64,000 nt of DNA, taken from the NCBI RefSeq assembly GCF_009796745.1, contig NZ_CP047024.1, positions 558,001 through 622,000 of the forward strand. Reading direction: 5' to 3'. This stretch comes from Paraglaciecola sp. L1A13. Its GTDB lineage: Bacteria; Pseudomonadota; Gammaproteobacteria; Enterobacterales; Alteromonadaceae. Below, in pieces: positions 1 to 7,454 of the stretch (position 1 is the first letter of the stretch; every line of letters begins with the position of its first letter). Below the pieces are notes generated by a model. That model made no database searches and was not told where the DNA came from. It worked only from the letters and a program-made list of their open reading frames with translations. The position numbers were made by a program, and so were the translations under genes.

Positions 1-1023
1 ATAAAGCGCTAATGCTACCCCCAAATAGACGCCTAAGGCGGCCCCGAGCAAGGTTAATATCCATAATTCGATCAGTTGGCCGGTTAATATGCTTAGGCGT
101 GAAATTCCTAACTGACGGAATATTTTGAGCATAGGTAGGCGCTGCATTATCAATAACTGACAAGCGTTCATTACAATAAATAGACATACCACAAACATCA
201 GTAGAGCCATGGCAAGTAGGTTTAGTTGAAAACTGTCGCTCATGCCGGTGTTTTGTTCGGCACTTGGCAGGCTTAGTAGAGTTAGATGCGCTGGTAGCAA
301 ACGACGAATATTGTTTAAACGTTGGGGGCTAATTTCCCCCACGAGCAATATATCGCTGATAGACGTTTCGCCAAATTGCTGAGCAAAAAGGCTTATGTCC
401 ATCATGATTTCATTATCCATGTTGGATAGATTTACCTGTTGTAATAATGGTAAACGCTGGCCCTGTGCGGTTGTGATAACAATGCTGTTATCTATTTCTA
501 AATGGCTCGGCGCTTGGTCGCGTAATTTAGTATAAAGCTCTGTAGAAATAAAAGCTGAATTCCGGGGTAGGTTAGTGAGCTTACGCGTTAGTCGTGATTG
601 TTGCGACTGCTCCTGAGGACGAATTTCCTTATGCTGTTGGCTCGTCAGATAATTAAGCAAAGCTAGACTATCAAAGCCCATAATATCAATGGGTTTAATC
701 GTTAACGGTTGATGTTGTGCGTTAAGCAATAGAGTTGAAATTTGGGATACAGCCACCGCTTCTGTAATACCTAAGCGGCGCACTTGTGCATAATCGAGTT
801 TACTCAGTTGCTGGGCAGACGCGGCGACCAGCTTGTACTCAATCAAAGGTAGTAACCCCTGACCTTGCTGAGCATAGCTTTGCTTGGCGCCCTGATTGAT
901 AACCAGTACCGCACTTACGCCTACGCAACCTATTACCAAAGCTATATACAACAGGGCTAGCCGGAGCCACGCACTGGGATAACTTTGCACCACGGTGCGT
1001 AAATACCAGAACAATAGGCGCAT
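1..1023 (-). CDS. FtsX/MacB-type ABC transporter permease, N-terminal part (cut by window edge)
   Basis: The minus strand is open from an ATG at 1023 to the left edge, giving the first 341 residues of a larger protein. A hydrophobic segment at about residues 20-45 is followed by a long periplasmic region of roughly 220 residues. The last 80 residues shown contain further membrane segments, one of them rich in Met, Leu and Val. One large extracytoplasmic domain after the first helix, with membrane helices behind it, is the FtsX/MacB/LolCE permease plan. The gene begins one base after the stop of the ATPase gene at 1025-1687, so the two almost certainly form one ABC system. It may act on lipoproteins or peptides at the envelope, but the substrate cannot be read. 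The C-terminal helices lie outside the window. Confidence 0.8.
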   Translation of the reverse strand, partial: MRLLFWYLRTVVQSYPSAWLRLALLYIALVIGCVGVSAVLVINQGAKQSYAQQGQGLLPLIEYKLVAASAQQLSKLDYAQVRRLGITEAVAVSQISTLLLNAQHQPLTIKPIDIMGFDSLALLNYLTSQQHKEIRPQEQSQQSRLTRKLTNLPRNSAFISTELYTKLRDQAPSHLEIDNSIVITTAQGQRLPLLQQVNLSNMDNEIMMDISLFAQQFGETSISDILLVGEISPQRLNNIRRLLPAHLTLLSLPSAEQNTGMSDSFQLNLLAMALLMFVVCLFIVMNACQLLIMQRLPMLKIFRQLGISRLSILTGQLIELWILTLLGAALGVYLGVALALY

Positions 1024-1024
1024 A

Positions 1025-1687
1025 TTAATTCGCCCGCACCAGCTTGCCATCTTTCATCAGGTAATGCTGCTCGGCCAAAGCGGCGACCGCACTGCTATGG
1101 GTCACAACAACTAAACTAGTTTGCAATTTGAGACATTGCTCATAGAGCAGTTTGGCGACTTTGCTGCTGTTTTTATTATCTAAGTTGCCTGTGGGTTCAT
1201 CTGCCAGCAATAACGCGGGTTTATGGGACAAGGCTCGAGCAATGGCAACTCGTTGTTGTTCACCACCAGATAGCTGATTAGGCCGTTTTTTACTGTGCTG
1301 GGCGATTCCCAGCGCATCAAGTAATTGTGCAATATAGCCGGAATCGAGATTGTTGTTCAACCGGGCCGGTAAACATAAATTGTCATATACCGACAGACAA
1401 TCGATCAGATTAAAGCGCTGAAATATCAGGCCCACTGTGGAGCGGCGGTAATGGTCAGCCTGACGCTCGCCTATCGTGGTTAAATCCAGTTGGTTGACTG
1501 TTAGCTGACCACTGTCAGGTTTGTCTAAGCCTGCAAGCATGTGTAATAAGGTCGATTTACCCGAACCAGACTCCCCTTGAATACTCATTTGTCCACCGGG
1601 AGGCAAATTTACATCCAGCTCACTTAATACCACCTGACGCCGGTCGCCATCTTGATAGGTTTTACAAATTTTATGGGCATGGATCAT
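1025..1687 (-). CDS. ABC transporter ATP-binding protein, LolD/MacB type
   Basis: This 220-residue ATPase has a complete motif set. Walker [10 protein letters not shown] is at 38-46, the Q-loop Gln at about 90, the signature LSGGEQQRV at about 139-147, Walker [13 protein letters not shown] at about 159-170 and the H-loop His in VVVTHS at about 197. The phrase ADEPTGNLD and the short length are typical of the LolD/MacB/FtsE branch, which powers FtsX-type permeases. The partner permease follows one base downstream. It would hydrolyse ATP at the cytoplasmic face of the inner membrane. The exact substrate (lipoprotein sorting, peptide or macrolide export) is not decided by sequence. Confidence 0.92.
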   Translation of the reverse strand: MIHAHKICKTYQDGDRRQVVLSELDVNLPPGGQMSIQGESGSGKSTLLHMLAGLDKPDSGQLTVNQLDLTTIGERQADHYRRSTVGLIFQRFNLIDCLSVYDNLCLPARLNNNLDSGYIAQLLDALGIAQHSKKRPNQLSGGEQQRVAIARALSHKPALLLADEPTGNLDNKNSSKVAKLLYEQCLKLQTSLVVVTHSSAVAALAEQHYLMKDGKLVRAN

Positions 1688-2051
1688 GGCGCTTGGCTAC
1701 TGACTGATTAATGCTAGGGAACAGTATATTAGCATGGGTTTTAATGACCGCTATGTGCTTGCTAGGCAGGCTTGAGCATATTGATAATTAAAAAGACTGT
1801 TAATAGTGAGAAAAAAGACTTTTTAATCGGCATAAACAATTACAGCTATAGCCTTTTCAGTTAGCCGAAAAACAATAGAACGGTCTTTGATTTAGTTGGT
1901 CATACTTTGAATCGTTGTTTAATCGCGCATCACGTTTGAATAGAATAGCAAAAAGCCTAGATAAACTAAAAATGATAGGCAGTAAATTGCTTCGTTTTAT
2001 CTTAATATTCACACGTTATCTCATCATATTAATGTCAAATGGAACCGTACA
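1688..2051. other. intergenic region, divergent promoters presumed
   Basis: This 364-base AT-rich gap separates the leftward ABC operon from the rightward chain-length-like gene, so it should carry both promoters. I see no convincing gene, RNA or operator. Short open frames here have no ribosome-binding site and no recognisable product. Confidence 0.5.
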
Positions 2052-4046
2052 ATGCCCTTTTCTAACAAAGTTGATTATATTCCCAATATGCCTAGCGGTG
2101 GATACGATCCTCTTGCGGCACAAGAACAAAAAAGAGTGCAAAAAAAGCGTTGGCAGGTTCTGGTAGGTGTGTTCCTTTTTGTTTTGACGATAGCAAACAT
2201 TTTTATTTGGAGCAGAGCGCCTGAGTTTCAAAGTCAGGCGATTATGCATTTTTCCTATACTACGCAAAACGCCCAAGAGCTTGATTATATTGCTCAGCAA
2301 CAACTTAGCCTTAACCAACAGCGTTTGACCAGCAACAGCCTGTTGCAGACCTTGTCAGTTAAGTTGCGTGAAGAACATTTGATTGATCTTAATGTACAAC
2401 AATTGAGAGACATGCTTAGTGCAACAGCAAGTGAAACAGGAAAAATAATAACCTTGCAAACTGCGGGGCCCACCCCTGAACTGCTTAAATCTGTACTGCA
2501 ACAGTGGTTGTCATTATATATGTCGTTACTGGAGCGGGAGCGCGTTAGCAACGGCTCCGATGAAATACTGCAATATCAGCAGCAATTGACTGCACTGGAA
2601 CAAAAAATTGCTCAGCAAAAACAGGTTATAGATGAGTTTTCGCAAGCCAATAATATTATATCTTTAGAGCGTAACGACAATCGAATTCCAAACAAAATCA
2701 AAGGATTAGGTATTTCGTTAGATGAAGCTGAAGCGCAGAAAACGCAAGCATTAGCAGAACTAGATAGTCTTAATGAATCCCTTGCTAATGGCCAACTGAT
2801 TGAACGTCCTGTTGATAAGGCGAGTATTGATGTAAACCGTGCGGCGGTGCAAGAATTAGCCGCAGAGTTATCAGCATTGTCAGAAAAATATACTCAGGAA
2901 TATTTACAACGGGATCCTGAAGTGGTTGCCAAACAACAAAAATTTATCAGTTTAAGCAAAGATTTAGAGCAACAAATAGCTGACAGTCAGTTATTATATT
3001 TGCAAGACTCACGACGCAATCTCGCTGTATCTGTGAGTAAAGTTAATGCCTTGCGAGAGCAATTAGCGGATTTTCAGAATCAGGCTCAGGATTTCAATCA
3101 AAAGTTAGAGCAATATCGACGTTTAGATGAGAGCTTAAAAGAATTGCAATCCCAGGCTCAAACCCTGAAAAATCAGCTTGTTGCCCAAGAAGTGTCGAAG
3201 CCCTTTGACGCCAAAATAAGCATACTCGAACAACCTTTTACGCCAGAGTTTCCTATCGGCCCCAACTATTGGCAGGACACGCTTATCAGTGTTGTTGCTG
3301 CTATTTTGTTGGCAGTGATGGCATTGCTACTTTTCAGTTTTATTGTGCGCCAAAAGTCGTTATCGGCTGGGGGCACTAATTTCGTGGTTTTACCGGGCCA
3401 ACAACACGGGAATCCATACGCAGAATTACAGGGGGCTGAACAGACTAAGTTAGGGTCTAGGGCTCAACCTTTGCAGTTAGGCGAACAACACACACAGCAG
3501 ACCAATATCCGTTTACTAACCACTGCCGAGTGCCAAGGCTTGTACAGTGTGGCTAATAAGCAAGCTAAAGTGGTTATCAGCTTATTGTTAAGCGGGGTAA
3601 ATGTCACGGAGCTTGGTAAAATTACCAAAGGCGATTTTGTGCAGGCATATACTCAGCTGCAGATAACAGGCGCATATGCTCGACAAGTAAAGCTGACTAG
3701 GCCGTTGACGAGTGTTATTGAACAGCTTTGTGAGGGTTTGCAGGCGGATGATTTATTATGGGCAAGTCCTCTGTCAACTGAGGATTTCTGCCAAATAATC
3801 ATCAACACAGGACATGATGCGGAATTGCCTTATCCAGAGCAATTGTCTACCGAGGTTTTACGACACACCTATTTAACCTATCTTGTTAGCCAAGGTGTGC
3901 GTTTAAATGATTTGGAACAACTTTCCGGTTATCTTCAACCCGCCGAATTAGCCAAATACCGTTCGGTTAATCGACATGGTAAGTCAGTGGATATCGAACA
4001 AATAGATACAATATTTCCGTACGCTGTCTCTGGCATTGAAACTTAA
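2052..4046 (+). CDS. Wzz/GumC-like chain-length determinant fused to a degenerate tyrosine-recombinase-like domain
   Basis: A 664-residue inner-membrane protein. A basic N-terminus leads into TM1 at about 34-53. A long periplasmic Gln/Glu-rich coiled coil (about 55-400) and TM2 at about 408-432 follow, preceded by a Pro-rich stretch (FTPEFPIGPNYW). This is the Wzz/GumC/ExoP plan of proteins that set polysaccharide chain length. The cytoplasmic tail, where ExoP-type proteins often carry a tyrosine kinase, has no Walker motifs. From about residue 484 it instead resembles the XerC/D catalytic domain: LLTTAE, LLLSGVNVTELGKI (compare LLYATGLRVSELVGL), a strand-turn region, then LRHTYLTYLVSQGV and LSGY...LAKYRS. 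Of the R-K-H-R-H/W-Y set only the second Arg (LRH) and the final Tyr appear kept, so recombinase activity is unlikely. Neighbours give no further clue. The TM and coiled-coil assignment is firm. The tail is an inference from motif order. Confidence 0.78.
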   Translation: MPFSNKVDYIPNMPSGGYDPLAAQEQKRVQKKRWQVLVGVFLFVLTIANIFIWSRAPEFQSQAIMHFSYTTQNAQELDYIAQQQLSLNQQRLTSNSLLQTLSVKLREEHLIDLNVQQLRDMLSATASETGKIITLQTAGPTPELLKSVLQQWLSLYMSLLERERVSNGSDEILQYQQQLTALEQKIAQQKQVIDEFSQANNIISLERNDNRIPNKIKGLGISLDEAEAQKTQALAELDSLNESLANGQLIERPVDKASIDVNRAAVQELAAELSALSEKYTQEYLQRDPEVVAKQQKFISLSKDLEQQIADSQLLYLQDSRRNLAVSVSKVNALREQLADFQNQAQDFNQKLEQYRRLDESLKELQSQAQTLKNQLVAQEVSKPFDAKISILEQPFTPEFPIGPNYWQDTLISVVAAILLAVMALLLFSFIVRQKSLSAGGTNFVVLPGQQHGNPYAELQGAEQTKLGSRAQPLQLGEQHTQQTNIRLLTTAECQGLYSVANKQAKVVISLLLSGVNVTELGKITKGDFVQAYTQLQITGAYARQVKLTRPLTSVIEQLCEGLQADDLLWASPLSTEDFCQIIINTGHDAELPYPEQLSTEVLRHTYLTYLVSQGVRLNDLEQLSGYLQPAELAKYRSVNRHGKSVDIEQIDTIFPYAVSGIET

Positions 4047-4120
4047 GGGCCTATGGCGCCTATTCGTGTTTTTAAAAAATACGGTTATCTGCTCGTTAAA
4101 TTCCACAGGATTCGGTTTAG

Positions 4121-4453
4121 TTGCAAACTACAATTTCATACCACGTTTATGGCGTTGAATGGGACAAAACAGGGGGAAAATATTATGTTGACGGCAAGTT
4201 GCTTTCAACCGTAACACCGGATCAAGTTACGCAATGGGCTAGAGCCAACCGTGATGGACTAACCGATTAGCAAGGCTATTTTGCAGATAAGCCATTGAGT
4301 ATATGGTTAGACCAAGAAACATTCCCATAGCACGGCATACCAGATAGCAAAGAAGACCTAAAGCTTAATAGCCCTGAGGGAGAAAAAGACGACGGTGTGG
4401 TCGATTATGAAATCGAATATTTGCGTGTTTGGCAGAAACTCACACAGTGCTAA
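4121..4453 (+). pseudogene. GH16 glycoside hydrolase C-terminal remnant (agarase/carrageenase-like)
   Basis: Reading the frame of 4148 gives YHVYGVEWDKTGGKYYVDGK, the core strand pattern of family GH16. Further on come KPLSIWLDQETFP, HGIPDSKEDL and finally VVDYEIEYLRVWQK, the usual C-terminal strand of GH16 agarases, porphyranases and carrageenases. Two in-frame TAG codons interrupt it. The second lies between FP and HGIP, where related enzymes have Trp, which suggests TGG became TAG. The frame is closed upstream by a TAG at 4118, and the catalytic ExDxxE region is absent. It is therefore a decayed 3' fragment, not a working enzyme. Its end overlaps the last bases of the convergent oxidoreductase gene. 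Exact substrate class is uncertain. Confidence 0.82.
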
Positions 4454-5514
4454 CTGACTACCTGTAGCGTCAACCCCAACTCGCTACTTTTTAACGCTAA
4501 CTCGATGAGTTTGATTGTGTGGAGGGCCTGCTCAGCAGAAACAGGATGAGGTCGGTTATTACGAATTGCCTCGGCGGTGGCCTGAAAATAATGTTGATAA
4601 CCACCTCGTTCAGTTACGACCACCTGCGCGTCACCTGCGTGATATATATGACCATATTGACTGGCATCTTCATCAGCCCAATTGGCATTAATAGGGGCAA
4701 GCCCTGCTATTAATCGTGATTCTTGTGGATCCAATCCGTATTTTTGAAAAGTCCCTTTGCTACCTTGAATCGTAAAACGTCGATTGGGCGTGGCGCTCAA
4801 CATATCTGCATGCAAGACTGCGATTTTGTCTGGATAATGCAATACCAGATTGAAGTAATCTACCGTCGTACCGCCTTCACGTATGATGCGGCATTGCGCC
4901 GTTACTGCTTGGGGCATACCAAATAGCTGTAACGTTTGATCGATCAGGTGAGGCCCAAGATCAAATAGTATACCGCCTCCGTCGCTGGCTTGTTCTCGCC
5001 AGCGTTGACGTACCTCTGGGCGAAAACGGTCAAAATGTGCTTCGAATACTTTTATCTCTCCTAATTGCTGCTCACGGATTAACTTCTGCACCGTTAAAAA
5101 ATCCCCGTCATAACGACGGTTTTGAAAAACGCTGAGTAATTTGTGATTTTTATCTGCCAGTGCGATAAGACGTTCACCGTCGTGGCTGTTGGTGACAAAC
5201 GGCTTCTCTAAAATGACATGTTTATCATTTTCTAATGCCAGTTTAGCTAACGAAAAGTGCACATCGTTAGGGGCGGTAATGATTATTAGTTCTGCATCAC
5301 TATGCGCTATTAAGGCCTCAGGTAAAGCGAAGTATTGTGCGTTTGGCCAATCTTTGTTGACTCTTTCTTGTTGACGACTGCTGATTGCCACAAGGGCAAA
5401 TTCAGCCATATTACTGATAAAAGGAATATGGAAGGTTTTTGCTGAAAACCCATAACCGATAACGGCGGTTTTAATGGCAGGCTTTGTATTTGCAGCGTTA
5501 GAAATTAACGACAT
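4450..5514 (-). CDS. Gfo/Idh/MocA-family NAD(P)-dependent oxidoreductase
   Basis: A 354-residue cytosolic enzyme. The N-terminal Rossmann fold starts with AVIGYGFSAKTFHIPFI (about residues 17-33). The EKPF motif (about 105-108) contains the conserved Lys of the Gfo/Idh/MocA family. Another conserved stretch, GGGILFDLGPHLIDQ (about 178-192), carries the His expected near the active site. Length and motifs resemble E. coli YdgJ-type proteins. The family oxidises or reduces sugars, inositols and related polyols, and the substrate here is unknown. The GH16 remnant lies tail to tail, so the locus may once have belonged to algal polysaccharide use, but that link is only positional. Confidence 0.88.
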   Translation of the reverse strand: MSLISNAANTKPAIKTAVIGYGFSAKTFHIPFISNMAEFALVAISSRQQERVNKDWPNAQYFALPEALIAHSDAELIIITAPNDVHFSLAKLALENDKHVILEKPFVTNSHDGERLIALADKNHKLLSVFQNRRYDGDFLTVQKLIREQQLGEIKVFEAHFDRFRPEVRQRWREQASDGGGILFDLGPHLIDQTLQLFGMPQAVTAQCRIIREGGTTVDYFNLVLHYPDKIAVLHADMLSATPNRRFTIQGSKGTFQKYGLDPQESRLIAGLAPINANWADEDASQYGHIYHAGDAQVVVTERGGYQHYFQATAEAIRNNRPHPVSAEQALHTIKLIELALKSSELGLTLQVVS

Positions 5515-5801
5515 GTAGTATCACCTTTGGTTGGGTTCATAGTCATATTGATTGAAATACTCTGCCTCCGAATATGGATGCAATGGGCTATCGAAGGCGG
5601 CTAGATAATTATGTCAATATCAGCGCCATTGCGCATAACAATAATAGCGCTTTGGGAATCATTCCCCCTATAAAAGTCGCTGCACTGAGTATTGCTCACA
5701 TACTGGCAAGTGCCTTGCTTTCATCCAATTAGGTCGAGATACGAACATCGACTAAGCCTAGATAGTGCCATCAATAATAAAATAAAACTAAGGATATCAG
5801 C

Positions 5802-6938
5802 ATGTTCGAGGGTAAATTTAAGCGCAGAAATTTTATACAAGGACTTGGTGTCGGCGCGTTAGCTGCATCGTTAGGTGGTTGCGCTAATACAGCTTCAGCC
5901 CCTGCTAATACGGCTTTTAAGCGTCCTTTTTCACGCAAGCCATTATTGGCACCAAAAATCTCTATGAATAATATTATTACAGAAGTCGTAGGGCATCGCC
6001 CCTATCGTCCCGAAGGATTTGTGGTGCGTAGTGAAGCATTTGGCGACAAGACCTTGGTGCACAATTATGGACATGGCGGTGGGGGAATTTCCCTATCTTG
6101 GGGCTCATCGGCGTTAGCTGTGAGTGAAGTAAAGTCTGCTGAACATAAAGAGGCTGCGATTATTGGTAGTGGAGTGATGGGGTTAACCACCGCTCGGCTG
6201 TTACAAGAAGCTGGCTGGAAAGTGACTATTTATACCAAAGAGATGGCGCGGCACACCACATCACAAGTGGCTGGTGGTGAGTGGGGGCCGTATAGTGTGC
6301 ACGACCCACTCGTATCAAGCGATACGTTTAAACTGCAATTGCAGTTAGCGGCGAAAATTGCCCATGAAACATTTGCTCGTATGGTAGGGGCTGATTACGG
6401 TATTCAATGGATAGAGCTATACACCGCGAGTAACGAGCTACCTAAAGCTGATAATCCATTTCGTCAGTATTACCCGTTTAGTCAGATGTATGGGGCGAAC
6501 GAACATCCTTTTCCCACAACTTATTGCACGGTATCAGCGACCATGTTGGTTGAAACGTCCACATTCTTGCGTCGCTTAATCCAAGATGTGCAATTAGCAG
6601 GTGGTGAGTTTGTTATTCGTAATTTCAACGATCAAGACGAGCTTCTAAAACTTACCCAGCCAGTTATTTTTAACTGCACAGGATTAGGGTCAAGAGCACT
6701 ATTTGGTGACGAAGGCATAATGCCCGCCAAAGGGCAGTTGATTTTGTTACCACCGGATCCCGCCATTGATTACCTGACGGTAGGCGGGGGAAGTGATTCG
6801 CTGTACATGTTCTCTCGTAATGATTACATGATTTTGGGTGGAACATTCAAACCTGGGGATTGGTCAACAGAACCGGATCCTATACAAACTGAACGGATTA
6901 TTGATGAGAGTCAGCAATTTTTCTCGAATTTACCTTAG
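5802..6938 (+). CDS. Tat-exported D-amino-acid-oxidase-like flavoprotein with permuted motif order
   Basis: A 378-residue protein beginning with a twin-arginine signal (KRRNFIQG at 7-14, hydrophobic core, GGC at 25-27, so possibly a lipoprotein). The FAD-binding motif IIGSGVMGLTTARLL sits at about 120-134, followed by HTTSQVAGGEWGPY (151-164), NCTGLGSRAL and GGTFKPGDW, all in D-amino-acid oxidase (DAO) order. The DAO C-terminal signature instead lies in front of the FAD motif: GHRPYRP at 64-70 and HNYGHGGGGISLSWG at 87-101. In DAO these come last, carrying the substrate-binding Arg and closing the FAD site. The protein stops where that block would normally follow, and the next bases do not encode it. 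All main parts are present in circularly permuted order. A D-amino acid or other amine is the likely substrate class. An ATG with upstream AAGGAT (5792-5797) supports the start. Confidence 0.85.
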   Translation: MFEGKFKRRNFIQGLGVGALAASLGGCANTASAPANTAFKRPFSRKPLLAPKISMNNIITEVVGHRPYRPEGFVVRSEAFGDKTLVHNYGHGGGGISLSWGSSALAVSEVKSAEHKEAAIIGSGVMGLTTARLLQEAGWKVTIYTKEMARHTTSQVAGGEWGPYSVHDPLVSSDTFKLQLQLAAKIAHETFARMVGADYGIQWIELYTASNELPKADNPFRQYYPFSQMYGANEHPFPTTYCTVSATMLVETSTFLRRLIQDVQLAGGEFVIRNFNDQDELLKLTQPVIFNCTGLGSRALFGDEGIMPAKGQLILLPPDPAIDYLTVGGGSDSLYMFSRNDYMILGGTFKPGDWSTEPDPIQTERIIDESQQFFSNLP

Positions 6939-7386
6939 TACGGTATTGTTAAGTCCAGAGCAATGCATGTGAAGGACTTATGATGCGTAATGCCCCCATT
7001 ATGTATGCTCGCTATATTATACGTGCATGGGGGTTCCTGACTAGCTCATTGTCTCTACAAGTATGTGCAGTAAAAGGCGATAACATGCTGATAATCAATG
7101 GCCTAACGCACTTTTCATCAACGGTTATTTTGCTCTTATCGCAACCAATTTTTGTGGTTATTGCGAATCTAAGCTAGGATTTTTTCTAGCTTTATCTTCT
7201 CTGGTTTACCTAGCGTCACTGTATTACCAAGCTTTGGTAGAAGAAGATCATTTAGCGTAAGTTCATCTCTTTGATCTCAGCAACTACTCGGTGAATATTC
7301 GACGTAGGTTGCAGGTGCAGATATGTTTAAATTCCTTCATTGATACTCTAGTTGTACTAAAAAGCCAGTTTTTAGAAACTAAGTAT
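6939..7386. other. intergenic region with three inverted repeats
   Basis: No convincing gene is present. Three hairpins stand out. TAAGTCC at about 6949-6955 pairs with GGACTTA near 6974-6980 just after the flavoprotein stop. CCCCCAT at 6993-6999 pairs with ATGGGGG at 7027-7033. AAGCTAG pairs with CTAGCTT around 7171-7193 across a T-rich loop. The first or last may act as terminators for the flavoprotein gene. The middle one is too widely spaced for a classical terminator. Confidence 0.5.
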
Positions 7387-7415
7387 TGATAATGTAAATG
7401 ATATTAATTATCATT
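7387..7415 (+). promoter_or_regulatory. Fur box upstream of TonB receptor operon
   Basis: The sequence at 7397-7415 (AATGATATTAATTATCATT) is close to the 19-bp Fur consensus and nearly palindromic. The preceding TGATAATG at 7387-7394 may be a second overlapping unit. It lies 40 bases before the chosen start of the receptor. This supports iron-dependent repression of the whole four-gene operon by Fur. Confidence 0.8.
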
Positions 7416-7454
7416 CGCGCCCTTCGAATTTGTAATAATTTATTAGGGCACTCC

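Noticed and set aside
1915..2166. Open frame of 83 codons on the plus strand
   Set aside because: Overlaps the strongly supported chain-length-like gene in another frame and has no ribosome-binding site.
2052..4046. Active integrase or integron
   Set aside because: Most catalytic residues are missing, the domain is membrane-tethered and no attachment sites were seen.
6980..7177. Open frame of 65 codons on the plus strand
   Set aside because: Lies across the wide inverted repeat, has no recognisable protein features and no conserved motif.
7398..7454. Longer N-terminus for the TonB receptor
   Set aside because: The ATG lies inside the Fur box and would place a poor leader before a good signal peptide.
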